A stretch of 64,000 nucleotides of DNA from an uncultured Clostridia bacterium (lineage in GTDB: Bacteria; Bacillota; Clostridia; Oscillospirales; Acutalibacteraceae). The stretch is taken from contig CALZID010000002.1 of the NCBI GenBank assembly GCA_945787805.1, forward strand, positions 1 to 64,000, read 5' to 3'. The position numbers and the translations under genes are program-made. Below, in pieces: positions 1 through 7,408 of this stretch. Position 1 is the stretch's first letter, and each line of letters starts with the position of its first letter. The notes below the pieces were generated by a model. That model was not told where the DNA came from. It ran no database searches and saw nothing but the letters and a program-made list of their open reading frames with translations.

Positions 1-2297
1 GCAATGCAAAGCTCACCCATCACTCCGATAGGCGTGGGCTTCAAATATTTATCTACTATATATATCTGTGCATTTGCTATGGGTTTGCCGATAGTAACAT
101 CATTTTCATCGACTTCTGTATATGTAATCCATACTGTTGCTTCTGTCGGCCCGTATATATTAAATATCTTCGCATTTGTATATCCTTTTATCTCTTTTAC
201 AAGTGCACTGTCTAATGCTTCGCCGCCCAAAATTATTACCTTAATCGTTTTTAGATAATCTATTTGGTTTTTATCTGCAATAAGCGCTTTCATTTTTGTC
301 GGTGTTGTTTGGATAACATCTACCGAATGTGTTTTAAGCAATGTCACAAGCTTGCTTTGTATTTTTGTTTCGTTTTCATCTGCAAGAACTACTGTTAATC
401 CGTTACTGAGCGGCAAAATGCTTTCTGTTACAAAAATATCAAAGCCTATTGTTGTCAATGACAAGATGTTCTTATGCTCGTCCTTTATTATTCCGCCAAG
501 TACATTCTTTTCGTTTTTGTTCACATAGTTTGCAACATTTCTATGACTTAACAATGTACCCTTAGGCATACCTGTTGAACCCGATGTATAGATACAATAA
601 CAGGTACTTTCGGCTGATACCGATATGTCGGGGTTTTCTATTTTATTACAAGACAGCAGTTCATATATGTTTTCTTCTGTTACACAGAATTTCGCATCAC
701 TGTCTTTTAATATATATTCTATTCGCTCTTTCGGCAGCTCCGAGTCAATAGGCAAATATGCCGCACCGGTTTTTAAAATACCGAACAAAGCCGAAAGAAG
801 ATAGCTCTTTCTCGGCAGCATCAGTCCTACAATATCGCCCTTACCTATACCCTTTTCTATGAGCGCATTTGCTATTCTGTTTGCCTCTTCATTTAACTCT
901 TTGTATGTAAGAGTTTTATCTCTTGCTACAAGGGCGGTTTTATCGGGTGTTCTTTGTGCCTGCTCTTCAAAAAGTGTGTGAATACACTTGTCTTTCGGAT
1001 AATCGACGGCTGTGTTGTTGAAGTCATATAACACCTTTTGAAGCATTTCTCTTGAACACATTGGAATTTGCATGATATTTACATTTACATGGTCCACCAC
1101 ATATTCCATCATACTCAATATTGAGTCCGTCATTTCTTCGGCTTCGTTTCTGTCAAGATAGGCATTTCTGTAACGGACTTTAAATCTATGGTTTTCTTCG
1201 CTGAATTTTTGGAAATGCAATTCAACAGGCACAGACATGAGCTTGGGATATACAATATGCATTTCATAATCGTCGTTATGCGGAAATTCTTGCACATCAC
1301 AAGCAATATCGAAAAGCTGGTTTGTTGAAGTGCCTTGTTTCTCCAACAAACTCAAAATATTTTGTTGAGTAAATTTTTGATGCTTATAAAGAGTAATTTT
1401 TAAATCTTCAATCATTCTTGCATTGTCAATGAATGATTTTTCCTGTAAATCTATAACGGCAGGTACAATATGCATATAAAGGCCTATGGTGTTAAGCTCG
1501 GCCTGTGTAGTACGGTTAAGCACGGCGGCGCCCATGGTAAATCTGTTCACATCATATTTTTGAGCGATATAAGAAGCCGTGACCGTGTTAATAAATGTTG
1601 TTAATGTAATATCATTGATTTTACAATAGTTATCAATCTTTGAATAAAGGCTTTCGGGAACCCTCAAATTCACTTCGTCGGATGAAAAATCCAAGAGATT
1701 TCCGCGTGGCACAATAACATTGAATGTGGGATTATGACTGAACTGTTCTTCCCAGAATCCTTTATCGGTGTTATATCTTTTTGATGTTCTGTATTTTTCT
1801 TCTCTTTCTATATATTGTTCATAAGGCTGACATTCGGGCGGAGTTTCGCCTTTTATATATTGATTTGTATGGTCGCACAAAACAAAAGCGCTGAGGCCGT
1901 CACAAGCGATATGATGGCCGCTGACTAAAAATCCCGATTTGGTCGGCGACTGAAAAATTGCAAAACGAATTAACTCCCCGTCAAAAAATGTTGTGGGAGT
2001 ATTTAAAAACTCTTTTTCCGCTTTTAAAATATCATCATCCGAATCCAGCTTAAAAAACGGTCTTTCCGTATAAACAAATTCACTCACATAAGTGCTTAAA
2101 GTGTTGTCAGCTTCTCTTTTTATTCTTACACGCATTCCGACATTGTTTTTTATGAGCATATTGCATGCGTCATTGAGCTCCTTGCGGGAGTATACCTTCG
2201 GAAATATTTCAACAACGCCTTGATTCCACAAAAAACTGTCCAGAGTGGTGTCTTTTGTATAAAAATTTGATTGAGAAGAAGTTAAATTATATTTCAC
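1..2297 (-). CDS. Nonribosomal peptide synthetase, condensation-adenylation part (3' end outside window)
   Basis: Reading leftwards from a GTG at 2295-2297, an open frame runs through 765 codons and off the left edge without a stop. The GTG follows a GAGG Shine-Dalgarno about 8 bases upstream. Residues about 1-420 form a condensation domain with the catalytic HHIACDG at 128-134. From about residue 430 an adenylation domain follows, with the P-loop-like YTSGSTGMPKG near 565, FDIFVTE (core A4), NIYGPTEAT (A5) and GELCIA at the edge. Known for the family: C joins an acyl or aminoacyl chain to the amino acid that A activates. A pocket reading by eye (D-I-T-Q-I-L-I-V-W) partly resembles glycine codes; this is weak. 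Because C comes first and an acyl ligase plus carrier protein sit across the divergent promoter, I infer an N-acylating starter module. The carrier and release domains must lie to the left. Confidence 0.93.
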   Translation of the reverse strand, partial: MKYNLTSSQSNFYTKDTTLDSFLWNQGVVEIFPKVYSRKELNDACNMLIKNNVGMRVRIKREADNTLSTYVSEFVYTERPFFKLDSDDDILKAEKEFLNTPTTFFDGELIRFAIFQSPTKSGFLVSGHHIACDGLSAFVLCDHTNQYIKGETPPECQPYEQYIEREEKYRTSKRYNTDKGFWEEQFSHNPTFNVIVPRGNLLDFSSDEVNLRVPESLYSKIDNYCKINDITLTTFINTVTASYIAQKYDVNRFTMGAAVLNRTTQAELNTIGLYMHIVPAVIDLQEKSFIDNARMIEDLKITLYKHQKFTQQNILSLLEKQGTSTNQLFDIACDVQEFPHNDDYEMHIVYPKLMSVPVELHFQKFSEENHRFKVRYRNAYLDRNEAEEMTDSILSMMEYVVDHVNVNIMQIPMCSREMLQKVLYDFNNTAVDYPKDKCIHTLFEEQAQRTPDKTALVARDKTLTYKELNEEANRIANALIEKGIGKGDIVGLMLPRKSYLLSALFGILKTGAAYLPIDSELPKERIEYILKDSDAKFCVTEENIYELLSCNKIENPDISVSAESTCYCIYTSGSTGMPKGTLLSHRNVANYVNKNEKNVLGGIIKDEHKNILSLTTIGFDIFVTESILPLSNGLTVVLADENETKIQSKLVTLLKTHSVDVIQTTPTKMKALIADKNQIDYLKTIKVIILGGEALDSALVKEIKGYTNAKIFNIYGPTEATVWITYTEVDENDVTIGKPIANAQIYIVDKYLKPTPIGVMGELCI

Positions 2298-2354
2298 AAT
2301 TCAGACCTCGTTAAATATATTTAAACGCTATTATAGCATTATACAATTATAACT

Positions 2355-2383
2355 ATTATAGTTTAACGGTAGCATAAAGTCAA
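2355..2383 (-). promoter_or_regulatory. Sigma-A-type promoter for the NRPS gene
   Basis: Read on the minus strand: TTGACT (2378-2383), a 17-bp spacer and TATAAT (2355-2360), about 60 bp upstream of the GTG start. Its -35 lies 29 bp from the -35 of the opposite promoter, so both transcription units could share one regulator. Confidence 0.7.
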
Positions 2384-2412
2384 TGTTTATTAGCCTGTAA
2401 AAAAATACATAC

Positions 2413-2441
2413 TTGCATATTTCTGTCTAATAATGTATAAT
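2413..2441 (+). promoter_or_regulatory. Sigma-A-type promoter for the acyl ligase-ACP operon
   Basis: TTGCAT (2413-2418), 17-bp spacer, TATAAT (2436-2441), about 30 bp upstream of the ATG at 2473. Back-to-back with the NRPS promoter. Confidence 0.72.
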
Positions 2442-2472
2442 AATTTCAATAATTGAAAGAGGTGATAGAAAA

Positions 2473-4185
2473 ATGAGCAGAATTCGTACTATATGGAGTG
2501 ACAACCATAGCGAAGACAACTTTATAAGTGAATATCCGGATTTTTCCGCATTTGCTTATTTAAAACAAACTGCCGAAAAATATCCTAATAATACAGCTGT
2601 TGAATTCCAAAACAAAGAAACTTCTTTTGTTGAGATGATTGGTCAAATTGAAGATATTGCAAAATCTCTTTTGGCGATTGGTGTAAAAAAAGGCGATTAT
2701 GTTACTGTAATGGCGCCGAATACCCCTCAGGCAATCTTTACCATTTATGCAATCAACCGCATTGGTGCAATCGTTAATATGATTAACCCTTTACTTTCGG
2801 TAAACGAAGTTAAAACATTTGTTGAAAATGTAAACAGCACGGCAATACTTACATTCGATTTGCTTTATCATAAATTTGCAGGTATCAGCTGGACTGCGCC
2901 TTGCAATCCCACAATGATTATTGCGCATATTTCAGACGCATTGCCCGAACAGATTAAGTCTGTATATAAAAGTAACAACGAGCAGGAGATTACTCCTAAC
3001 CCGGCGCACAAGGTTATTGACTGGAACGACTTTTTAAGAGAAGGCGCTAAGCTTTCAAAAGATTTACCTGCCGATGACGGTAAGGGCGAAGATGACGCTG
3101 CTATTCTTTACAGCGGCGGCACAACCGGTCTTCCCAAAGGCGTTATTATTCAAAATAAATCCTTTAACGCCATGGTTGTTCAAACCGGTGAAGTTATGCC
3201 CCACGACCTTAAAGATATGCCGGGCAAAAAAGTGTTGGGACTTATGCCTTTGTTCCACGGCTTCGGTCTTGTAATGTGTATTCATGTTATGATAAATTTA
3301 GGCTGTCATATCATATTGGTTCCCAAGTTCGACCCGTTGGCTTGTATTGATTTGATATTCAAGAAAAAAATCGGCTATGTTTATGCTGTTCCCGCACTTT
3401 ATGAAGCAATGTCAAGAAGCGAAGAAATTGAAACAAACGACCTTTCTTTCTTGGAATTAGTTGCTGTTTCGGGTGACAAATGCAGTCAAAAGCTCATGGA
3501 CAGAATGAATAAATATTTAGAAAAAGGCGGTTCACCTGCCCGAATGACTGAGGCATGGGGATTAACAGAAAGTCTTTCTGCCGTTACATTAAACCCGTTC
3601 TTTAATCAGAAAAAGGGAAGCTGCGGTATTCCGTTATCGGGCAACGAGATCAAAATTGTTAGACCGGGTACACACGAAGAAGTGCCGTTCGGTGAAGACG
3701 GTGAAATTTGCGCAACAACACCTACATTGATGCGCGGATATTATCATAACGAAGAAGAAACCGCATTGGCATTGCAAAAACACCCCGACGGAAAAACATG
3801 GTTACATACCGGCGATATCGCTTATATGGATGAAGACGGATATATCTACTTCCGTCAAAGAGATTCAAAAATGGTAATCATTAACGGATTTAATGTATAT
3901 CCAATCCAGATTGAAGAAGTCATCAACAGATGCGAAGGCGTTGCAGTTTCATGTGTAGTTGGCGTTGAAAGCAGAGCGGGTACACATATTGTCGCAGTTG
4001 TTCAGCCTCTTAGTATGGATATGGATTTGGACGACCTTCAAAAGCGTATTTTGGAAAGCTGCAAGCTTGAAGTTGCGGAATATGCACAACCGAGAAAGGT
4101 TGTATTCCAAGAAGCTTTACCCCGCACAGCCCTAGGAAAGATAAACTTTAAGCAAATTACTGCGGATATGAATAAGAAAGGATAA
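2473..4185 (+). CDS. Acyl-AMP/acyl-CoA ligase (FadD-like)
   Basis: A 570-residue class I adenylate-forming enzyme. It activates a carboxylic acid with ATP and passes it to a thiol, either CoA or a carrier protein. Visible motifs are the phosphate-binding YSGGTTGLPKG (213-223), EAWGLTES, LHTGDIAYMDEDGY, and the C-terminal PRTALGKI with the catalytic lysine. The ATG follows GAGGTGAT. The next gene, five bases on, is a carrier protein, so I infer that the acyl-adenylate is loaded onto that carrier and handed to the divergent NRPS condensation domain. Substrate chain length cannot be read from the sequence. A general fatty-acyl-CoA synthetase is the alternative, but the neighbours argue for a dedicated loading role. 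Confidence 0.92.
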   Translation: MSRIRTIWSDNHSEDNFISEYPDFSAFAYLKQTAEKYPNNTAVEFQNKETSFVEMIGQIEDIAKSLLAIGVKKGDYVTVMAPNTPQAIFTIYAINRIGAIVNMINPLLSVNEVKTFVENVNSTAILTFDLLYHKFAGISWTAPCNPTMIIAHISDALPEQIKSVYKSNNEQEITPNPAHKVIDWNDFLREGAKLSKDLPADDGKGEDDAAILYSGGTTGLPKGVIIQNKSFNAMVVQTGEVMPHDLKDMPGKKVLGLMPLFHGFGLVMCIHVMINLGCHIILVPKFDPLACIDLIFKKKIGYVYAVPALYEAMSRSEEIETNDLSFLELVAVSGDKCSQKLMDRMNKYLEKGGSPARMTEAWGLTESLSAVTLNPFFNQKKGSCGIPLSGNEIKIVRPGTHEEVPFGEDGEICATTPTLMRGYYHNEEETALALQKHPDGKTWLHTGDIAYMDEDGYIYFRQRDSKMVIINGFNVYPIQIEEVINRCEGVAVSCVVGVESRAGTHIVAVVQPLSMDMDLDDLQKRILESCKLEVAEYAQPRKVVFQEALPRTALGKINFKQITADMNKKG

Positions 4186-4189
4186 TTTC

Positions 4190-4414
4190 ATGATAACTCG
4201 TATTGAAGATATTTATAAAGAAGTAACCGGATGTCAGGATGTTAAGGTTACCGAAGATACAAAGCTTGAAAATGAGTTCAACTCTTTAAGTCTTGTTCAA
4301 TTCATTTGTTGCATTGAAGATGAATTTGACATTGAAGTTCCGAATTCTGCAATCAAAAACATCAAAACAGTCGGAGATGCCATAAAGCTTATTGAACAAC
4401 TTATGGACGAATAA
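4190..4414 (+). CDS. Free-standing acyl/peptidyl carrier protein
   Basis: A 74-residue acidic four-helix carrier protein. The expected phosphopantetheine serine is Ser32 in EFNSLSLVQF. The residue before it is Asn, whereas most carriers have Asp (DSL). The acyl ligase ends four bases upstream, so the two are translationally linked. It differs from the fatty-acid ACP at 39859-40083 (LGADSIDL), so it is probably a pathway-specific carrier for the acyl starter of the NRPS. The Asn may alter recognition by phosphopantetheinyl transferase; that is inference. Confidence 0.9.
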   Translation: MITRIEDIYKEVTGCQDVKVTEDTKLENEFNSLSLVQFICCIEDEFDIEVPNSAIKNIKTVGDAIKLIEQLMDE

Positions 4415-4422
4415 ATTACGAA

Positions 4423-4455
4423 AGCCATTGGCAGAGATATTGTCAATGGCCTTTT
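4423..4455 (+). terminator. Rho-independent terminator after the carrier protein
   Basis: GCCATTG and CAATGGC arms (4423-4450) followed by CTTTTA, nine bases after the stop codon. It separates the ligase-carrier unit from panD. Confidence 0.7.
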
Positions 4456-4555
4456 ACTTATTGTCAATGCGCTCTTGCCATTAACAGAATCGTGTGGTAT
4501 AATGAGTTGTTTTTTGAAGATGATAAATCGTAATTCTCTAAAAAGAGGTGTGAAA

Positions 4556-4939
4556 ATGTATCTTACTATGTTGAAAAGTAAAATCCATCGTGCAACCGTT
4601 ACTCAATCAGATTTAAACTATGTCGGAAGTATTACAATCGACAAAGCACTTATGGACGCTGCGGGCTTGCTTGAATATGAAAAAGTGCAAATAGCGGATA
4701 TTGATAACGGCAACCGATTTGAAACCTATGTAATCGTCGGTGAAGAAAACAGCGGTTGCATTTGCCTTAACGGTGCGGCTGCAAAATGTGTTGAAGTGGG
4801 CGATAAAGTTATAATTATGGCTTATGCCCAAATGACGCCCGAAGAAATTGAACAGCATCTTCCAAAAGTGGTTTTTGTAAATGATAAAAATGAAATCACA
4901 GAAGTGGCGAACCGTGAAAAACACGGCGAGATTAAGTAA
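4556..4939 (+). CDS. panD: Aspartate 1-decarboxylase
   Basis: A 127-residue pyruvoyl enzyme that makes beta-alanine for pantothenate and CoA. The self-cleavage site Gly24-Ser25 (YVGSITID) is intact, and the length fits the family (about 120-140). The longer frame opens at 4475, but the ATG at 4556 is preceded by AAGAGGTG and gives the normal N-terminus [17 protein letters not shown], so I place the start there. panB and panC are not adjacent. Its position beside a carrier protein and an NRPS is suggestive, since beta-alanine is part of the phosphopantetheine arm and a possible NRPS building block. A terminator separates the units, so co-transcription is not supported. Confidence 0.95.
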   Translation: MYLTMLKSKIHRATVTQSDLNYVGSITIDKALMDAAGLLEYEKVQIADIDNGNRFETYVIVGEENSGCICLNGAAAKCVEVGDKVIIMAYAQMTPEEIEQHLPKVVFVNDKNEITEVANREKHGEIK

Positions 4940-4979
4940 AGTGTGCTTTTTCTGCATATTTAATTTTGTTATTTGATGC

Positions 4980-5027
4980 AAACAAGGATTAAAACAGTCT
5001 GTGCGACTGCTTTAATCCTTGTTTTTA
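4980..5027 (+). terminator. Strong terminator after panD
   Basis: A long hairpin with AACAAGGATTAAA and TTTAATCCTTGTT arms and an inner ACAGTC/GACTGC stem, ending in a T-run. Confidence 0.85.
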
Positions 5028-5042
5028 TGTTGATAAAACAAT

Positions 5043-5077
5043 AAAAAAAACAGCAGACAGCACATTTGCCATCTGCT
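5043..5077 (-). terminator. Terminator-like hairpin beside the tRNA-Leu remnant
   Basis: AGCAGA (5052-5057) and TCTGCT (5072-5077) arms with eight A residues at 5043-5050, which read as a T-run on the minus strand. It sits where a terminator would follow a minus-strand tRNA whose 3' end starts at 5082, supporting a lost second tRNA-Leu copy. Confidence 0.6.
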
Positions 5078-5081
5078 ATTT

Positions 5082-5246
5082 TGGTGCGAGAGACGGGACT
5101 TGAATGTCTGCTCGCGATTGCTCGCATACTGAACGCTTGGCGACCCAATTTCTTGCGAAATTCGGTACCCGCCAACCGCTTCTCACTAAAAACGATATAC
5201 TATATCGTTTTTTACGCTCGAACCCTCTCGGGTTCAAGTTCCCCGT
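5082..5246. repeat. tRNA-Leu 3'-end remnant and small element with T-arm-like inverted ends
   Basis: Bases 5082-5104 repeat exactly the CCA end, acceptor strand and T-arm of the intact tRNA-Leu (5297-5319), then diverge. The intervening DNA ends at 5233-5246 with TTCAAGTTCCCCGT, nearly the inverted complement of ACGGGACTTGAA at 5093-5104. A 25-bp palindrome (12-bp arms around C5200) lies at 5188-5212. No integrase or other gene is present. It may be a non-autonomous element inserted in a tandem tRNA copy, or the scar of a decayed tRNA-targeted integration. Confidence 0.55.
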
Positions 5247-5257
5247 ATATTTAGACA

Positions 5258-5295
5258 TAAAAAATAGAGAAACCACAAAAGTGATTTCTCTATTT
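5258..5295 (-). terminator. Terminator of tRNA-Leu
   Basis: Arms at 5262-5276 and 5281-5295 (GAGAAACCAC versus GTGATTTCTC, one mismatch) with an A-run to the left that is a T-run on the minus strand. Confidence 0.7.
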
Positions 5296-5296
5296 T

Positions 5297-5380
5297 TGGT
5301 GCGAGAGACGGGACTTGAACCCGTACGGGATTACCACACGCCCCTCAAACGTGCGCGTCTGCCGATTCCGCCACTCTCGC
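5297..5380 (-). tRNA. tRNA-Leu (anticodon GAG)
   Basis: On the minus strand the gene begins GCGAGAGTGGCGGAATCGG and ends CTCTCGCACCA, with the CCA encoded. The acceptor arms GCGAGAG/CTCTCGC pair fully. The anticodon stem is CACGT/GCGTG around the loop TTGAGGG, giving anticodon GAG for CUC/CUU codons. A variable arm of class II type is followed by the ACGGGTTCAAGTCCCGT T-arm. The 84-nt length is normal for tRNA-Leu. A terminator follows directly. Confidence 0.95.
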
Positions 5381-5466
5381 ATATCGGTCGTTTTCTCGAA
5401 CGCAAGAGATATTATAACAAAGGGAAATGGCGGTGTCAAGCATTTTTAAAAAATTTTTTTAGTTTT

Positions 5467-5709
5467 TTAAATTGAGTCCTTTTTTCTTTGTGCGCCCGGC
5501 TTTGTTGACGGTTTTTTTCTGTGTTTCGGTAATCCTTGTGCTATTGTGGGGAAGCTGTTTTCTGTTTCTGCCGTCGGCTGAATTTCATAGGTGCCGTATT
5601 TATTAACCATTTCATAAGGGGTTTCGGGGCTGTCGGGTAGATATGTCGCGCTTTCTTCAAGCACTTCATAATGTGGGAATTTTTCTTTTTTATCTTTTTT
5701 ATTATTCAT
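5467..5709 (-). CDS. Small hydrophilic hypothetical protein
   Basis: An 80-residue, highly charged, Pro/Glu/Lys-rich protein with no signal peptide or membrane segment, probably disordered. The frame can begin at a GTG (5718), but GGTGA lies five bases before the ATG at 5709 (MNNKKDKKEKF), so I prefer the latter. Its C-terminus is basic (KHRKKPSTKPGAQRKKD). I do not recognise a family. Its position between tRNA-Leu and a sugar symporter gives no hint of function. Confidence 0.5.
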   Translation of the reverse strand: MNNKKDKKEKFPHYEVLEESATYLPDSPETPYEMVNKYGTYEIQPTAETENSFPTIAQGLPKHRKKPSTKPGAQRKKDSI

Positions 5710-5809
5710 TTTTATCACCGATATTATTTTGGATTAAAAAATGAAAATAATACAAATGCGGTTGTAAAAAAAGCGGCTATAAAACTTTCGATTTACAGCC
5801 ACTTTGATT

Positions 5810-7336
5810 TTATGCGTCTTTTTGTGCCTCTGCTTCATGCTTTGCACGAAGGTCAGCATAAATAGGTTCAAGCTTTTCTTTTGTAAGGGGATAACCGAAA
5901 CGGAAGATAAGCCACACACCCGTATAAACGATTGCGGGAATAATTGTACAAATAAACATAATTTTATTACTTGTACCGTTTGCTTCAATAAATCCGTTAC
6001 CCGCAGTAGCGCTGTCATATTTTGCCCATTGTAGAAGGAAGAGTCCGCCTGCGTCGGCAACTGCCTGACCTAATTGGCGGCCGAAGGTATATGCCGAATA
6101 AACTGCACTTTCGTTTCTGACGCCTGTTTTCCATTCTTGATAGTCGATAACATCCATAACCACTGCCCAGCAAGTAAGACTGACGAATGTATAGCCGAAA
6201 CCGATTAAGAGCAAGCAGAGCATAAACAGCCAAGCGGGGTAAATGCCCTGTGACGGGTTAATCCATCTGATAAAGCTCTCGTTGTTTGCGGTAACTGCAA
6301 GGAATACGGATGCAATCGCTGCAAAAATTGACATTTTCCCGCAAAGCTCTTTTTTGCCGTATTTTGCGGCGAGTTTTGGTGTAAAGAAAATAAGCGCCGC
6401 CATCGGAAGATAGGTGCAAACCGTACCCAAAACATTTAAGCCTGTATTTGTAAAGTAGTTCTTATAAAGATAAGCGTTAAAGGAGTTAAACTGCAACTGA
6501 CCTGAAATAAGAATACCTGAAATAGTAATCATAACAAAAGGTCTTGATTTGAATAATCCTAAATATGTTGTTTTGAAATCTATTTTTTCGTCGTCAATTG
6601 CAGGAACACGCTCTCTTACCATACTGTTGCCCACAAGATAGAAAACTATTGACAGAGCGCCCATCAAAAGAGCATACAGGAACATTCTTCCACCGTCGGC
6701 AACTTCAATTTCTTTGCCTGTTGTGGGGTCCATTTTGCCCGTGCCGACATAGATAACAAACGGAGCAATAAGGGTAACAACCGCACCGCCGACACCGCTG
6801 CCTACCGAACGGGCGGTTGAAAGAACCGTTCTGCCCTTGGGGTCATCGGTAATAACCGATGCAAGCGAGCCGAAAGGAATGTTCATTGCGGTGTACATTG
6901 TACAGTAAACCAAATACAGAATAATAGCAATTGCAAATATCCAGGTGGGATTATTCGCTAAAAACTCATTATAAAAAATTGTATTCGGGTCATTAAACGG
7001 AATAAAGCAAAGTACCGTTGAAATTCCCAAAGGCACTGCCACGAGTCTTAAATACTGACGGAATTTACCGTCTTTACCCGGTTTTCTCTTTGCAATGACC
7101 GCACCCCAAATGGGGTCGTTCACAACATCCCATAGTCTTGTGATGATAAACATATAACCGACAAGCTTCGGAGCAATCTTTAAAACATCGGTCATAAAGA
7201 GTTTGAGATAGCTTGTAACATAAGTGAGGTTAAACATATTAGCCGCTTCGGCAATGGTATAACCCGAAATATCTTTCATCCCTATTTTATTAGGGTGGTT
7301 ATTTATCTCTTTCGGTGTTTTTTCTTTTTTCGCCAT
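5810..7336 (-). CDS. MelB-type sugar:cation symporter (GPH family)
   Basis: A 508-residue major-facilitator protein with about 12 hydrophobic helices and a charged C-terminal tail. It resembles the glycoside-pentoside-hexuronide:cation symporters: the early segment ITRLWDVVNDPIWG matches the family's conserved DxxxDP helix II signature, and RPFVMITISGILISGQ lies in the second half. Such proteins import di- or oligosaccharides or uronides with Na+ or H+. No glycosidase is directly next to it, so the substrate is unknown. A second member lies at 30982-32280. The ATG follows AAAGGGGATACTC. Confidence 0.88.
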   Translation of the reverse strand: MAKKEKTPKEINNHPNKIGMKDISGYTIAEAANMFNLTYVTSYLKLFMTDVLKIAPKLVGYMFIITRLWDVVNDPIWGAVIAKRKPGKDGKFRQYLRLVAVPLGISTVLCFIPFNDPNTIFYNEFLANNPTWIFAIAIILYLVYCTMYTAMNIPFGSLASVITDDPKGRTVLSTARSVGSGVGGAVVTLIAPFVIYVGTGKMDPTTGKEIEVADGGRMFLYALLMGALSIVFYLVGNSMVRERVPAIDDEKIDFKTTYLGLFKSRPFVMITISGILISGQLQFNSFNAYLYKNYFTNTGLNVLGTVCTYLPMAALIFFTPKLAAKYGKKELCGKMSIFAAIASVFLAVTANNESFIRWINPSQGIYPAWLFMLCLLLIGFGYTFVSLTCWAVVMDVIDYQEWKTGVRNESAVYSAYTFGRQLGQAVADAGGLFLLQWAKYDSATAGNGFIEANGTSNKIMFICTIIPAIVYTGVWLIFRFGYPLTKEKLEPIYADLRAKHEAEAQKDA

Positions 7337-7408
7337 AAAGAGTATCCCCTTTCATTTACTATAAAGGAATGATAACACTTTTTCGCGGTATTTTCAATAG
7401 TTTAAATT

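Noticed and set aside
5066-5475. Open frames across tRNA-Leu and the neighbouring element, with VRETGLEPVRDYHTP-like translations
   Set aside because: They are translations of the tRNA gene itself and its 3'-end copy; no SD.
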